Of a DNA stretch of 64,000 bases, positions 48,101 through 61,400 are shown piece by piece. A model generated the notes under the pieces. It was not told where the DNA came from, ran no database searches, and saw only the letters and a list, made by a program, of their open reading frames with translations. How positions within the stretch are numbered: position 1 is the stretch's first letter; the number at the start of each line of letters is the position of its first letter. Origin of the DNA: Fratercula arctica (lineage: Eukaryota > Chordata > Aves > Charadriiformes > Alcidae); the NCBI GenBank assembly GCA_947846985.1, contig CANTUZ010000026.1:52000730-52064729 (forward strand), written 5' to 3'. The position numbers and the translations under genes were made by a program.

Positions 48101-50333
48101 TGAAGGACTGAAACCACAACATGCCAAATTGAAACCCTCCCCTAGGTCTTGAGCAAATAAAATTCATGGTTATCTGAGTGGATTTTTGTCTTAAGGAGAG
48201 TCACATAAAGATCTCGAGATTTGGCTCTGAATCAACAGAGAGAATCATGGGTACCACTAATGAAGTTCCTGGCTGTCTGAGTTTAATTAATATGTGACAT
48301 CCAGTTGCCTCTGTCTCCCAGTGATTCAAACGGGAAAAGAATAACCTGCCCTCCCTATACTAAAATGCTGCAAATATAAGTTACTTTCCTGTAAGACCTA
48401 TTTGCAATTATGAAGAGAATTACTAACTTGAGAATTTGAGTGCATCTAGCAGCAGAACTGTTGAAACACAACTACAAAATAAAGGCTGAGGAAGTAAACT
48501 GCAACAACAAAGGTAATGTTACTGTGAAGAAACATTTATGTTAATGCCAATAGTAGTGCTTCCTCAAGTAGTAAACTCAATAGCAAAATTTTCTTTTCTT
48601 TTCTATTCATAATTATTTTTCTGGCACTATCTTCTTAGCAGTGGTAAATGAAAATTCAAAAATGCTGGAAAGACTTCTTCTCTATGTGTACTATCATCCT
48701 GCAGTAAGCTATTAACCAGCCTATGTAGGCAGCTAGGCCATGGTAATGGTCAGCTATGGAGCAGCCCCTCATGAACTTACCACATGGATATGATACACAT
48801 CTCCACAATAGGTTAGATGAGCTTCTTTTTTCCTTGGTTCTTAAAATTAAAGAGATAAGGCTGAAATAAAATTAAAAAACAAACAACAAACAGTCCAAGC
48901 TAAAGCATCTAACTGCCTCATACCAGAGGAAAAGAAAATTGAGTGTTGTCTCTTTGGAAGGAAAGGTAAGCATATAGCTCCAAAAGGTGCTATTTGATTG
49001 GCTTCTTCCATACAGTGTGGCTGAGATGTACTTTTAGTGTATTATTACTAAACGTAAAACTGTCTTAAAATGCAAATAAGAAAAAAGCAATGTGTGTGGA
49101 CCACAAACAGAATTCCACTCAAAAAAAAGCTGCCAAAATTTAATTTGCCCCAAGTTTCAAGCAAGGTAGAGCTGGGTAGAGCATTTAGCTGACGGTATGG
49201 TTCCAATTTCCAGAATCGTCTAATGTCGAGCCTCAGGTAGACTCTATTTTTCTTCCCTGCCTATTCGGTCATGCACCCTGAAATTCTTTAGTATTCAGGT
49301 ATCATCACTCCTTTTGAAAGCTTCATGTGGTTGAATGTTTAAAAGCTCTAAGATCTGAAAGGTATTTAAGTGTTATAATGTTTCCTTATAATTAGATTTA
49401 CTCTTTTTAATCAAGGATGCAAAACAGTATTTCTAGCTTTCAATGAAGCTTCTGGTTGAGACAGCAAATGTGTAGAAACAACTGATGTTTTACACATTAC
49501 ATTTACACATTAGAAACTGCATCTCACTTGAGTAGTTCTTATTATCCCCTAATGTTCTTCTTGGTGAACAATTGTTTTTAGGGATGATTACATACCTACA
49601 TACATAAGTACATATATATATTTGTGTGTATGAACACCTCCTACCAAAAATTTCAGCTAAGAGGAATGTCAGCCTAGCAGCAATGTGGCTGTGTACCATG
49701 AAGAGAATGATCTTTGAGCAGGCAAAGAGAGTGAGGACAATACTGGCAAGGAGAACAGGATGACGCTTTTGAGAAAATTGGAGCTGCTTCTAGTCATTGC
49801 ATTTGCAAGATTCAACACCTGTCACAGGGAAGCCAACAAAAGCAGGATATTAGAATGCAAAATTCTTGTTTCTTTTAGAGCTGTTATGGACTCAGGAAAG
49901 ATTTCTTTCCTAAAACATTCATTTTAGCTAAAATGAATTTGTCAGTTTCAGAAACCAGTTTCCAGCTCTGGATGAAAAATAATCTTGTTTTGATTTATGT
50001 ATTTAATATTTCACACTGAAAATGTAAAACTACAGCAGTTATTTTATAGTGACTGAGATCAGGAAATATAGGGGTAATTTATTATATTTATTATTTTGCT
50101 TTATAAAACTATAAATCAACATTATTGAAAATTAAATGTACATTAGACTGTGAGGGACTTTTGAGGTATAACAATGTTTTACATATGACTTTTGAAGATA
50201 CGATGTTAATCTGAATTATTCATGGGAACCTTAGATTTTCTTTTGACTTAAATTAATAAAAGAAATTCATTTCTAAAACTTATTAATGCTCTGCAGGAGG
50301 AAAGCAACAGTAATGAATTTATCTGTAGTGGAG

Positions 50334-50382
50334 TTTTTTTTGTTTTGTTTTGTTCTGTTTTGTTTTGTTTTGTTTTGTTTTG
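50334..50382. repeat. TTTTG pentamer microsatellite
   Basis: A T8 start followed by about eight GTTTT units, with one C substitution. It is a simple repeat. Confidence 0.92.
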
Positions 50383-50674
50383 GATAGGACTGTAAACAAA
50401 GAAAGGAAAATGCAGTAATCCTAGGGGGTTTATACTTTCCTTTGTAGTAGAACCTGATCGTAAGGCTACTGTTTAGGATCTGTCACTGGTCCTGTTATAA
50501 GCTCTATAGTTCAGGAATTATTTCAGCTGTAAAAATTTATCTTCTGAACAGAAACTGCAATGGAGGTCTCAGACCAAGAGCAATTTTTAAAATCAATTAT
50601 TAAAAAACACATTCATCTACAAATGTCAATATCCATTTACTAGAGTAGGTTGGTTGTTTCAAGTATTCCATTGC

Positions 50675-50694
50675 TTTTTTTTTTTTTTTTTTTT
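50675..50694. repeat. Poly-T tract (20 T)
   Basis: A pure T run in intergenic DNA, with no recognised retroelement attached. Confidence 0.9.
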
Positions 50695-51300
50695 AATTGT
50701 GGGAGTGTTTTACAGTCTTACTAAAGAAGTGATGTGATCTACAAAAGCTACAAAACCAGCTCATCCTATGCTGCCCCAGTTTTAGGTACGATATTGCCAA
50801 TGTGTTTTCAAATCTGGCCTGTAACGCTTAGGCCATTCCAGTGATGAGTTTCTTATACTTGCACACTCAGACATGTTGTTTTTCTTCCCTGTACATCCTA
50901 TGCTGAAGTCAAATCAAATTTGCAACTCTCTAAAATGGACCTTGAAAAGGCTCCATAGATGCAGCTTTGCTGCAGCACATATTTGTCTTGATCATGCATT
51001 ACCCTGAGAAATAATGGCATATCCAGGAGTACAACACACGGCATTTTGAGCCTATTTTAGTTTTCAAAAGGTGGTAGTCTATATTTGGGTATTCTGTATC
51101 TTTAAAATGACTAATACAATGAAAAGGACCACATGTATGATTAGAGGCAAGATTTCTAAAAATATATGTCCAATGTTAAACTTAAAAGTTTACACTTTGG
51201 CTCCAGGAACCATATTTACCTAAATATGAGAGGTGTGAGGGATTTAAATACTGAAAAAAACCAGACTACTTATTTAGATGCTTGAATGTGGATTTAAGAT

Positions 51301-51350
51301 GAAATCCTGGGACTGTGGAAGTCAATGGGAATTTGTTGCAGATTCAAACA
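51301..51350 (+). repeat. Degenerate copy of the old dispersed repeat
   Basis: GGGACTGTGGAAGTCAATGG followed by GAATTTGTTGCAGATTC keeps the 'gaagtcaatggga...gcagga' arrangement of the family. It is decayed. Confidence 0.35.
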
Positions 51351-52527
51351 GAGCTGTGATTTTAGCTTTAGTTCTTAAGAACCAGAATTTAAAGGTACTT
51401 AGCAGCTAAACATGCAGACAGATAGGTAGTAGGATTTTCAGTAGCAACCTGCTGCTTATATCCATGTGATATCAAAGGGAATGGAATATCCATATGCATT
51501 TGAAAATCTCACCCCACCCTTATCTACACCGTCAAAAATCTAAATAATGTGAATATTTTTACCCACCTACAGGTCTCACTCAAAACATGATAATGGGAAT
51601 TTAAGTCTTAACCTCTCATTTTTTTTGAAATGCTGGTTGCGTAGCCCTTCACAACGTGACATCACAGGACGGGCTTCTCCCATTCCCCATGTGCCCTTCC
51701 TGCTGAGAAGACAGGCAGAGGTGGGATAGCCTTGCCGAGAAAGAAGCCTTTGAGATGTCTCCTCCATGCTGGACAGAAGGGATGCTGTCAGAGGAGGGAC
51801 ATATGCTCAGAAGAGATGCGCCTGCCCTCCCACACAGTGGAAGACATTGCCTGCAAGTGACACCCGCTCTGGGTGAGCTATCATCTGTAAGCAACCTTTC
51901 ACACTGAGAAAACATTTGTGCAGGTTAGTGGAGCAGAGAGCCCTGGCGTAAACAGGCATATATGCTGAGCTACTGCTAGACCTGCAATTGTGGAGTTGCA
52001 GCAGGCTGGAAGACTGGTCTGGGTCAGGGATGGGAGCCTCCATCACGCATGGGGAATTGGCGCCGAGGAGGTGTGTTGGCCTTTGCTCTCATACTGTATT
52101 CAGAATTTGAGCTATTTTTTATTAGACCTAGGGGGAAATCCCTTCTGGATCATGGCTAGAACACAGCTTGAAACAATTTTTCTGTGATTTGGGCTTTCTG
52201 TTTAAGGCAGGTTTGGGCACATTGTAGTGTTGCTGGGATTTTGTGGGAAAATGTCCTTTAATATTATTCTCTCTTCCTGATTTCTGTGTTATCTCTTCCC
52301 TTCAAACAGCCGCAGCACCTATCTGTGCGGGTTGGTTATGCCTAAAACCATTCCTGGCATCCCCAAAAGTTACATAAGGGAGTCCAGAAAAGACCGATGT
52401 ACCCCGTCATTATAGCCTGGTCTGCAATTTTTGGGTTTCAAAACTACAATGTGAACTTTAGTTTTGTAACTGCATAGAGAAAACTAGACTGAGCAAGAAA
52501 TGGATTCTCCAAATGCCTTCCTGTGCT

Positions 52528-52560
52528 CTAATTGACTTCAGTAGAAGAGAAATTGTTCCT
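52528..52560 (+). repeat. Possible core of the old dispersed repeat
   Basis: CTAATTGACTTCAGTAGAAG shares the TTGACTTCAGT core of the family. It is short, so chance resemblance is possible. Confidence 0.25.
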
Positions 52561-54524
52561 CAGAGACGATTTGTCAGCTGTCCTTCATCACATCATCAGT
52601 TGCACTCGAATGTAAGGTTCCTTTTGGCACATACTCCGTACTGCAATCTCTTAGCTGATAATTAAACTCGCATTTCCGAAAAATTTCCACTAGTTGCAGC
52701 ACGTTTTGTAGTTTTAAGGGACTTATTTCAACTTATGATCTTGGCATGGCTGCTGGAAAACATAAGGAAACGGATGATTAGCTACAGTCTTCCCAGTAAT
52801 TTAGAAGAATTGAGGAACACTAGCTCAAATTGTAGTGAGTACTGGAGGAAGAGTAATATATTGAAAGCTTGACTGTTGCTTTCAATGCAAATTAGAAAAA
52901 TAATAAGTCTTCTAGGGTAGCCATTACTTTTCTTTTTATATAAATCATGTTTCTAATACTTAAAAGGGTTTTTATATTTCTGTGCAAAAATGAAATCATA
53001 ACAATATATTTAGAGCAGGCCATGTAATCCATCACTACAACTCTCCCATGGAGCCCTGAAATGGGAATGCTGACAAGCAGAGGTTAGTCTGGGTTTGCTG
53101 GGATTGCAACTCAGGTTGCAAATGAGTGCTGGAAAGGTCCAGTGTAAGGGCCATTCCCTGCTAGAAGAATGCATGGTCCTGGAGTCCACTGGTGGACAAC
53201 CAGCTGCCTTTGACTCTTCCGATTTTTTCCTTCTAGATGTAGATGATGCCTTGCATCAGCGCTGACCTGAGTAGAGTTGTAGCAGTCCAGACTGAGGGAC
53301 AGCTCTTGCATTTCCTCTCATGCCTACCTCCTCTGTCAGCACAAGCGAAGCAGGCAAGAGCCTGTGCCTTTGCTGGGGTTATCTTGCTTCCGCTGGCAAT
53401 ATGCTGCCTAAACAACGTGCTTTGCCTGCACTTCTGCTTTCATTCTTCACTATTTAGTGTCGTCTTAATTGTGTTGTTTTTCAACTGCTGTTTGAGATAC
53501 AGTAGGTAGCAATGCCACTCATGTTTTTCCTTCTTGCAGTTCACTAGGTTCCTGAGCATTAACCATACAAGTCTGTCATTTGATTCAGACGCTGAAATCT
53601 TTGGGTAAAATGAGAGGGGAAATTGCCAAATCTGAAACGGCCTGATAAAGCTGCTTTGGGGACTCAATGTCCCCAAAGATGGTAAATTCAGCACAGAAAG
53701 AGAAACACTTTTTTCTGTTTTACAGAATTATCTCTGATTATCACAAGATATTGTTGAGACCCAGAATTCAGGGACAATTTGGGATTAAGCGGCTAATTTG
53801 GTATGGATATAAAATACAATTCAAAAGCCAGGGACTTAATATGAATGGAAAATCTTCTACTTTGGGGTTTATTTCTGAGTATCAAGTTTAGAATACAATC
53901 TTGACTGCCAGGAGGAGCTGAAGAAAATACTCTTTTATGGGGGAGATCATCTGACAGCTGCCTGCTTCTGAAGCTTCTGATGTTGGCCATTGCTGGAGAC
54001 ATAACACTGTGGTAGGTGGACCACATTTCTAGTGTTTTGTGTGAAAGTTCCTAAATTGTTCTGACATGATAGATGAAAATTTGAGTACCTAAATATACCT
54101 ATATATAAATAGTTAGATCTTCAACATGAAAGAAACGTGCACTTTCATGCAGTTCTTCGAACAACACCTTTTTTCCTTTTTCTTCCCCCAAATACAATGA
54201 GATAAATAAAACCATTTGGTTAACCATTACAACTACTCATTGTTATGCTGAAAGAATTATGTGTTAGTGCCATGCCCTGAAGTAAGATCATGGGTGGAGT
54301 CCCTTCTGTCTACTGTAATACTAATATTATCATAATAGTAATGTCACAGAATATTTTCCTATCAATGAGTTGTAGACAAATTTCTATGAGACCCAGAACT
54401 GATTCTTTGCCTCTTTTCTCTGGGTGACTCTTGTGAGTCTGTGGCTTCTGGAATTAGTCAGCATTTGCGAAGTGAGAGCATTTCACACTTTCATTCTGTT
54501 GGGGAAAAAAACCCAAACCAATGC

Positions 54525-54551
54525 AAAAAAAAAAAAAAAAAAAAAAAAAAA
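54525..54551. repeat. Poly-A tract (27 A)
   Basis: The longest homopolymer in the window. It is followed by GAATGCTAAATGCTAAATTCC, a 7-bp unit (ATGCTAA) repeated twice. A plus-strand retroposon tail is possible, but no body is recognised upstream. Confidence 0.9.
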
Positions 54552-55760
54552 GAATGCTAAATGCTAAATTCCTTTAAAGTGCTTGATGAAGCAACAAAGT
54601 GAGGAAACTCCTAATTGCCTCTCTCAGCTAGTCCAAGCATGCTTTGGTATTACAGCATGCAGATTGCATTAAGCACGGTTCCAAGATTTCAGACTACACG
54701 TAGGGAGTCTCAGGCTCTTTGTGTGTACATATGCTTTACAAGCAAATGTAGAGTAGCTTTGTTGTGGTTTCATGTCCCTGTATAGCAAGGAAAATATTTT
54801 CAAGTACACATTGAAATAGAGTGTCTATCTGTAAAAACTACCAGTGGCTTGTTTTTATCATTTTGCCCACAGAGTAGTCTTCTTAACTGTAGCTAGTTTG
54901 TTTTTAATGTGGGTGAAGGAAGAACAGGGTTTGTGTGGCTGTGCTGCATTGAGGCTCACAGAAGAAGAAATTCAGAGCAGGCTATGGAGGCTAGGATCGT
55001 GCTATGGCCTTCTTTGTTCAGACTCCTGAGAGATTGCTTGTGGGAGAATCCTGGTGACTGTGTTCTGCATCCATACGACTGATCTGCTCCCTATATATTT
55101 TTTCCCTACTGCATATTGACCTGTGCCAGCTACTCAAATATGCAGTGCAAATGAATGGAAAATGTCATTCCTGCTCCTAGCCTTTACCTCATGTTATGGA
55201 GTTCAGATGAGACAGAGACGTTCCTACTGGCTTTCTGCACCAGCTAATTTTAACTCTTTAAATACCTAAAGGGGGAAATGCATGTGCGTTTCTCAAAAGG
55301 CAGGCTATGCTTTTTAACTGAAACTCTTGAGTAAACTACCAGCCATGGAAATGGCACTGAGGGACCAATATGAGGTGGGCAAATCTAACTGCAGCCTAGG
55401 TGAGAGATGAGATATGTAGGGGCTGAGGAAGTCCCCTAGACAATAACCTCATGTGTGGGTTATCCATGCCTCCATGTGTTTGTTCTTCATTATTTGTACT
55501 ACACGCCATAGTCCCATGGCAGTGGGATAATGAAATCCTTGTATTGGATTGATTGGTGCAAGGGGAGCATGAGTGAGCATCTAAAAATGCTCTTAACCAG
55601 AACGTCATGACAGAAAAACAAAAACTCTTACTGCTCCCTCGCAGACTCCCTGTCAGCACAACATTAGGAGGAGAGCTTTTCACCAGGATACATCTGGTGC
55701 ACAGCGGTGCGTCTACTGCACATTAGGCAGAATTCGGCCTGCTGCATCAATGTAACCACC

Positions 55761-55785
55761 TACCTGGTTTAGTATGAACCAGGTA
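55761..55785. repeat. Small inverted repeat
   Basis: TACCTGGTT and AACCAGGTA form a perfect 9-bp stem with a 7-nt loop. It contains CACCTACCTGG, an E-box/ZEB-like half on each arm. It may be incidental. Confidence 0.6.
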
Positions 55786-56904
55786 AATATAGTTATAGCA
55801 GGTTTGGAAGGTTTCTCTCTCCCTTAGAGATATGTATTTTTGAGGAAAATGCTAGAATGTGGAGAAATTTATCTTAAGCCTTGACAGCTGATAGTCTATC
55901 ACTAACCAATACCAAGAAGAAAAATGTGATAGATAGCTATCATGTAAAATATTGGACAATAACTTGTTCTTCTCATTCAAGCCAATCCAGCTATGTCCAT
56001 TTAATCTCCTGTTCATGTGATGCTGAACTTTTGGGCCTGATCTTTGGTTTCCTCCAATCACAGTCAGCCCATGGTGATTTAAGCCGCAGCATCTGATCTT
56101 CTTGGTCTTTATCATTTAGCCAGCAAACAACCAATACTGAATCATCTTCCCTAAGAAATCAGTGGATATAGAAAAAGCCAGGACAGAGTGGACTGGCAAC
56201 TCTTAGAAAAGTATTTCTTAAACAGGCAGGGACGATTCACTAACTGATACACCTCCGGTGAAGAAAGGTGCAGTATTATTGATTAAAGTCCAAGTATAAT
56301 ATACTTGACTGGAGCTTTTGTAAATTCCACTGCTCTTCTGCTTCACTTTAACCTTAGAAGGATATACAAGAAATACTAGTTTTTGGGACACTGTTTGTTC
56401 CTTAAGGGAACAAAGACAAAGTCATCTTCTTTGACCTGATCCTATATTTCCAGAGGGGTATACATTTATCTGAGTTGCCAGATTAAATTACTGACAATCC
56501 ATTTTAATATTATTAAGTAAATAAGCAAATGCCTCAAGTAAAAATCTTGATTGCATTTATTGCTTTCTGAGCTCAGTAAGCCAGGTTTATTTATATCATG
56601 TACAAAAATATTTGGTCAATAAGTAAACACTGCTAAATAACTCTTTAGGAACAAGTAACATCTCTGATTGTTTGTTTTTCAAAGCCAGCCTGTTTTACTT
56701 ACTTCCGGAGTTGGTGCCAAGAAAGACAGGCATATCAGGAGAATGGGTGCCTGTCATTAGCAGTAACAAAGAGGCTGCCAGAACTGATTCACCTTTTCAA
56801 ACCCGTACTTGTTCATATAGGGCAAGGTCCTGGGTTTTTGTTTGAAAACATATGTTGAGAAATGGACAGGGAATATATTCTTCCTTTCTCTTAATTGTCT
56901 TCAA

Positions 56905-56929
56905 TTTTTTTTTTTTTTTTTTTTTTTTT
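56905..56929. repeat. Poly-T tract (25 T)
   Basis: An uninterrupted T run in gene-free DNA, with no recognised element beside it. Confidence 0.9.
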
Positions 56930-58239
56930 CGAATTTGAGCTTTACAGGATGGCTGCAGTGGACTGGCAAGGCAGACACTGCTGTGCAGCCTGTAAGACTC
57001 AGTGCTGCTGCAGAAGGAGGAGGAGGGAGGAGTCCTTCTGTTTTTCTTTCATTTAGATTCGTTGCATGTTTACCAAGGTGAAAGGATTAGTGCCCTGGAG
57101 ATCATTTGCTTTCATAAGCTTTAAACTAGAGTAGAAAAAGTTTCATGTCTTGATTCTCTTCCAACAGTTCTCTCTCAGCAAGGCATATAGGAGCAAGCTG
57201 AGACATATTGATTGCCAGCAGACTCTTCCAACAAAATTGCCCTGTCTGAATCAGTTAAACTGGGTGGGAAGAGATAACTTCTGCCAGTTTTCTCCCATCA
57301 CCTCTCCTAGCATGTGGTGAAACACCCAGGGCATTCCATAGAGTTTTATAATCAAGACGAAATGCTCCAGATTTCTCTATCCAAAAAATGTCAAAACTCT
57401 AACCCAATGTAGCCATACTTCGCATAGCTTGTAGCCGTTTTGTATTTCATACAGACTTGCTGTGAAATATTGATTCTCTTCATGTTGCATGGAAGAAAAA
57501 AAGTTTAAAACCAGACAGAAAATAGGAACTTTTGGTTTCATATTGTCCCTATTTAAACCTAACATGAAGGATAAGTAATGATGTTTAAATCTTTGTCTCC
57601 TGAAATACTCTTCTGGTGGGATACCTGTGTGACTGATAGCAATGAAAAAAAATAAATAAACCCAAATCATAAAACCTATATGACTCATATGCAGTTAATT
57701 CCAACCAGAACACACTGAACCCCAGAGCAGCAAACTTAAAACTAACTAAATTTAACCAGATTGCTTTCTCTGACTAATATTTTCAGAAAATTGCCAGAAT
57801 GTTTGTCATGATGATCGTTTTAAAGCAACAGTCAATCATGAAGGTTTATTTACTGCTTTGGAACAAAAGTACTGTGGAGGTATTTAAGGGACAATAAGAG
57901 GAATCTCCTGCTTTAGTAGGGAATAATCCACTTTCCAATTCCCAAATGGATTAACTACCAGTCTGAAGGTCAGATATTTCGCCTAAGCAAGGTTACTTGA
58001 TCACTGCAGAGGAAATCAGAGACGCCTTTCTGCTTTTGGCACTGTAGAACAGGTCAAGTTCTTCTTACTGAAAGCGAAATTAAGATTCCTTGCAACCAGC
58101 TTGTCCGTTGCATTTTAAATGCTCAATGATAAAGTTAATTTGGTTTTTCCTCTACTGTGACAGAGAGAAAACCCCAACACAAGGGATCTAGAGCAAGGAA
58201 CGACCTTATAAAAGCAAATCAGTGCAGAGTGCTGTTCAT

Positions 58240-58445
58240 TAGGCAGTTTGGTCTTGGCAGCAGGGAGATAGGAGTTTCCGAGTCCTGATTACAGCTTTGC
58301 CACTGACTTGCTGGGTGCCCTGGGCAAGTCGTTGCCTCTCTGCTGCTCCTTGTGTCTCTCTAGAATAGCAATAACAATGCCTAACTGTTCTTCAGTAATG
58401 TTAAGCAGATTAATTAAATGCTGTATTAATCTGTTGCCATGACTT
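58240..58445 (+). mobile_element. Ancient tRNA-type/MIR-like CORE-SINE fossil
   Basis: In order: GGCAGTTTGGTCTTGGCAGC (tRNA-derived head, box-A-like region) and GAGTCCTGATTACAGC (box-B-like neighbourhood). Next comes TTTGCCACTGACTTGCTGGG, CCCTGGGCAAGTCGTTGCC and TCTCTGCTGCTCC (the most conserved block of MIR-type SINEs). The end is AATAGCAATAACAATGCC and AGATTAATTAAATGCTG. The order and wording match MIR-like SINEs of amniotes over about 200 bp in forward orientation. Substitutions and small gaps are many, as expected for an element inserted before or early in sauropsid evolution. Chance is unlikely; the exact subfamily is not decided. Confidence 0.75.
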
Positions 58446-61400
58446 AATCTGAGCAGTTCTTTCCTATACCAACAATCCCAGTTCACTACCTGATTGAAAC
58501 CTGGACCAGTGCACTGAAACATCATTCATCTCTATGATGTTTTATAAACTGTCTGGTAGCTTCTCACAGGGATGGAGGATGCCTGCCTCCTACTTTCTAG
58601 AGCAAAGGAAACAGAGTATTGTAGAAATTAATGAGAATTATTTTTCTGCTTCTATAATAATGATGGAGCACCTTTTCCTGTGAGGAAATGCATGAGCCAA
58701 AGGTGGCTCGAAGCCAGAATTTGAATGGTGTCCTTTTTCCTGTTTTGTTCCTTATTTACTATCTTTTTAGAGCACTCTGGTGTAAATGTGATCATGGGAG
58801 AGCTTCCACAGTTTACCAGGTCAAAGAGTATTGACTTTTTGTCTAGTACGTAGTTTAGCTTCTTTGTTACTGCAGAAACCCCAAAATTAGCCTAGTGTAG
58901 AAAGATTGTTCCAAAGGCCCATGTAAATAACATTTCTGCTGAGCAAGGCTAATGTAGCTGAGCTAGGACAAAGCACATTACTGTAGACACAATATGGTTT
59001 TATTTACTCATTGTGGAGGACACCCTCCCTCCCCCCCTAATTCTAACTAGGTTTCCACGTATCAATGCTGCATTTTGAATAGAGAGAGATGATACAATAG
59101 GGATTATATTATTGTTTTATGTATAAGAATAAATACCAGGGTCAGCAGATATTTAAATCCGGAGAGATGTTTTCACTACAGAGAAGTTAGATGCCGCAAA
59201 TACTTATTTATTTTCTCTAAGAAGATGTTAAATGGAAACTTCATGCTGACAATTATTTGCATCATGGTGCAAACTGTGCTAGACTCATTAGTGGTTTAAA
59301 TGTCATTACCCTATTACTAAGGTGGCAATGGCTCTCCAGGTGCTGAAATTTCAGGATAGTGGATTATCTAGAGTTATTCAGCAAATTTTGAAGCATTGTG
59401 CTGTATTTAAACCTCCATATTTTTTCCTTCAATGACTTGAAAGGTAGTCTTTACTCTGTAAATCAATATGCTGCGGTTTTGTTGGTTCCATAGTCAGGAG
59501 ACTGAAACAAAAGGTGTGAAGTTACCCCATTCATCTTAATGGGGTGTTAATGACTTCAAAGGCTGGTTGTGACCATTTAAATGTGAATGCTATTAATCAA
59601 CAGGATAAAACACAAACACCCAGCTTGAGTCATGGAAATGTAATTGTCTAGGGCAGAGGGGTCCAATTTTGGTTGCTGAATGAAGATGCATGTTTAGAAA
59701 TAGAAAAGGAGGGTTTGGAAATCCCTGCTTCTCTGCTTTGACAAAATTAAGGGGGAAAAAAACCCTAGCTAATGCTTCACTGCTGTTCTAGAAACGTATT
59801 GCTACCACAATCACAAATTAGGTAGTCTGCAGGAAATGAGTAACTCTCAGCAGTGCTGTCATTTTGATTATTGCTACAAGACAGCAACTTACAAAATTAA
59901 ATTTCCTTCCAAACAGTTCTCCTGTGTACTTTGATCGCAAAGTTCATTTTAATAACCGCCTCCCCCAGAGCTCCCCTTTGGGGATTGGTAGGGAAGATTT
60001 TACTAGCCATTTTTTGTGCCATAAATTTTTTATGTCACATAGGCTCAGTCACTCCAACCTGTCCTATACTTGCAACGTCATACGATTTTAGGGGAGGGGA
60101 GGGATGATGCTGACATTTTCACTGTGTGAATTTGAATACAAAGGGTGTACCAGTGCTTACTTTTCAAGAGCAGCAGTGTTTGGAAAGTTTTAGGAGGGCA
60201 GCAAAACTCAGCAACTGTGCTGTCATGGTTGCTTAATGCACTTATTGTGACTATTCCATTCTATTTTGTGCTCCTCCCATCTGATGCGACTTCTTGGGCT
60301 GTCTCTGCTGGAAAAGCCCAGTTCCTCTGTGGTCTATGGGCAGAGGGAGAAGGGAACTGCCGGGTCATTGTGAACTCTGCTGTTGTGCCACTGGTGAAAA
60401 CAACTATACATTTCATTCTTCTTTTCCTGCCTTTTCCTCCTTTTCTGTGTAAGCTTGATTGAATCATATAACTATTTCAACTTCACTTTTCTCGAGACAT
60501 TACGCATTTGTCACAGTTTCAATATTCTGCAGAATCACAGTCTTTTTAAGGGAACAGAACTACAATTTATACAAACTGTGGGTGGTGAGGGGTGTATTCT
60601 GCGTGCAATTTAGGGAGAAGAGCAAGAAAAAGCAGAATCACTTGTGCTGCACCGATGATAAGGGAGGGTTGCCACATGAAGTGATGCCAGTAGAGTAGGG
60701 TAGACCAACACTTGCTTTATCCTCCACAGGTTTGTTGGAAAGTGGTAGAAGAATTTGCTGCAGTTCAGTGCCATGAGTCTTCTGCAGCAACAGCTCCTCC
60801 CTTTCCTAGCCCTTTTTTTTTTTTTTTTTTTTTTGTGGACATGGACAAGATTTACTGTGCGAACTCTCCCTACCTGAGCTCCTCAGTTCTCAAGGTAGCT
60901 GGCCTACGCCCAGACTGTCCTCACCATGGGCACCAAAAGCTTCTGCTCCTCTCTGTGACTGCCGGTGCACCCTGTTCCCTGTTTAGTGGGGTGTCCACTC
61001 ATCCCCACCCTGTCCCCCTGCCCTGGCTTTTCCCAAACCTCTGGATGAGGTTTCCAGCATCAGTTTTTCCAAGACACTTCCGTTCTGACATGCTTCTTGT
61101 TTCTCTTACTGATGTACCATTCCTGAACAAACACTTGGTATTATTTTTGGTCTGGAGCCAGGTGTATTGCATGAGGGATTTGCCTGAGGACTCTGGTGTC
61201 ATCTTCCTCTTGCCAGGTGATACAGCCTCTCCCTCATGATGGAGACTGGACTGCATTTTCAGTTTTAAAGTGAACTATGTTCTTTTCAACTAATATATCT
61301 ATGGAGCAGGTCTTTTGAGAGACTGACATTATGACAGTTCCTTTCTCTGTGTGTGTCTGGTATGAAGACCTGAAAGGGCTATTAGCAAACACGTCTTAAA

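Larger units (their letters stand above)
41262..58239. other. Gene-free intergenic DNA
   Basis: About 17 kb without a supportable gene. It contains fossil repeats (42741-42800, 45154-45195, 51301-51350, 52528-52560) and an inverted ACAAT/ATTGT element (44450-44466). Simple tracts are a TTTTG repeat (50334-50382) and homopolymers (50675-50694, 54525-54551, 56905-56929), and there is a small inverted repeat (55761-55785). The remainder is unique AT-rich sequence. The position fits the gene desert known downstream of EFNA5 in other vertebrates. Confidence 0.75.

Noticed and set aside
57377..57688. 103-codon minus-strand open frame
   Set aside because: No recognisable domain, no retrocopy features, AT-rich and consistent with chance.
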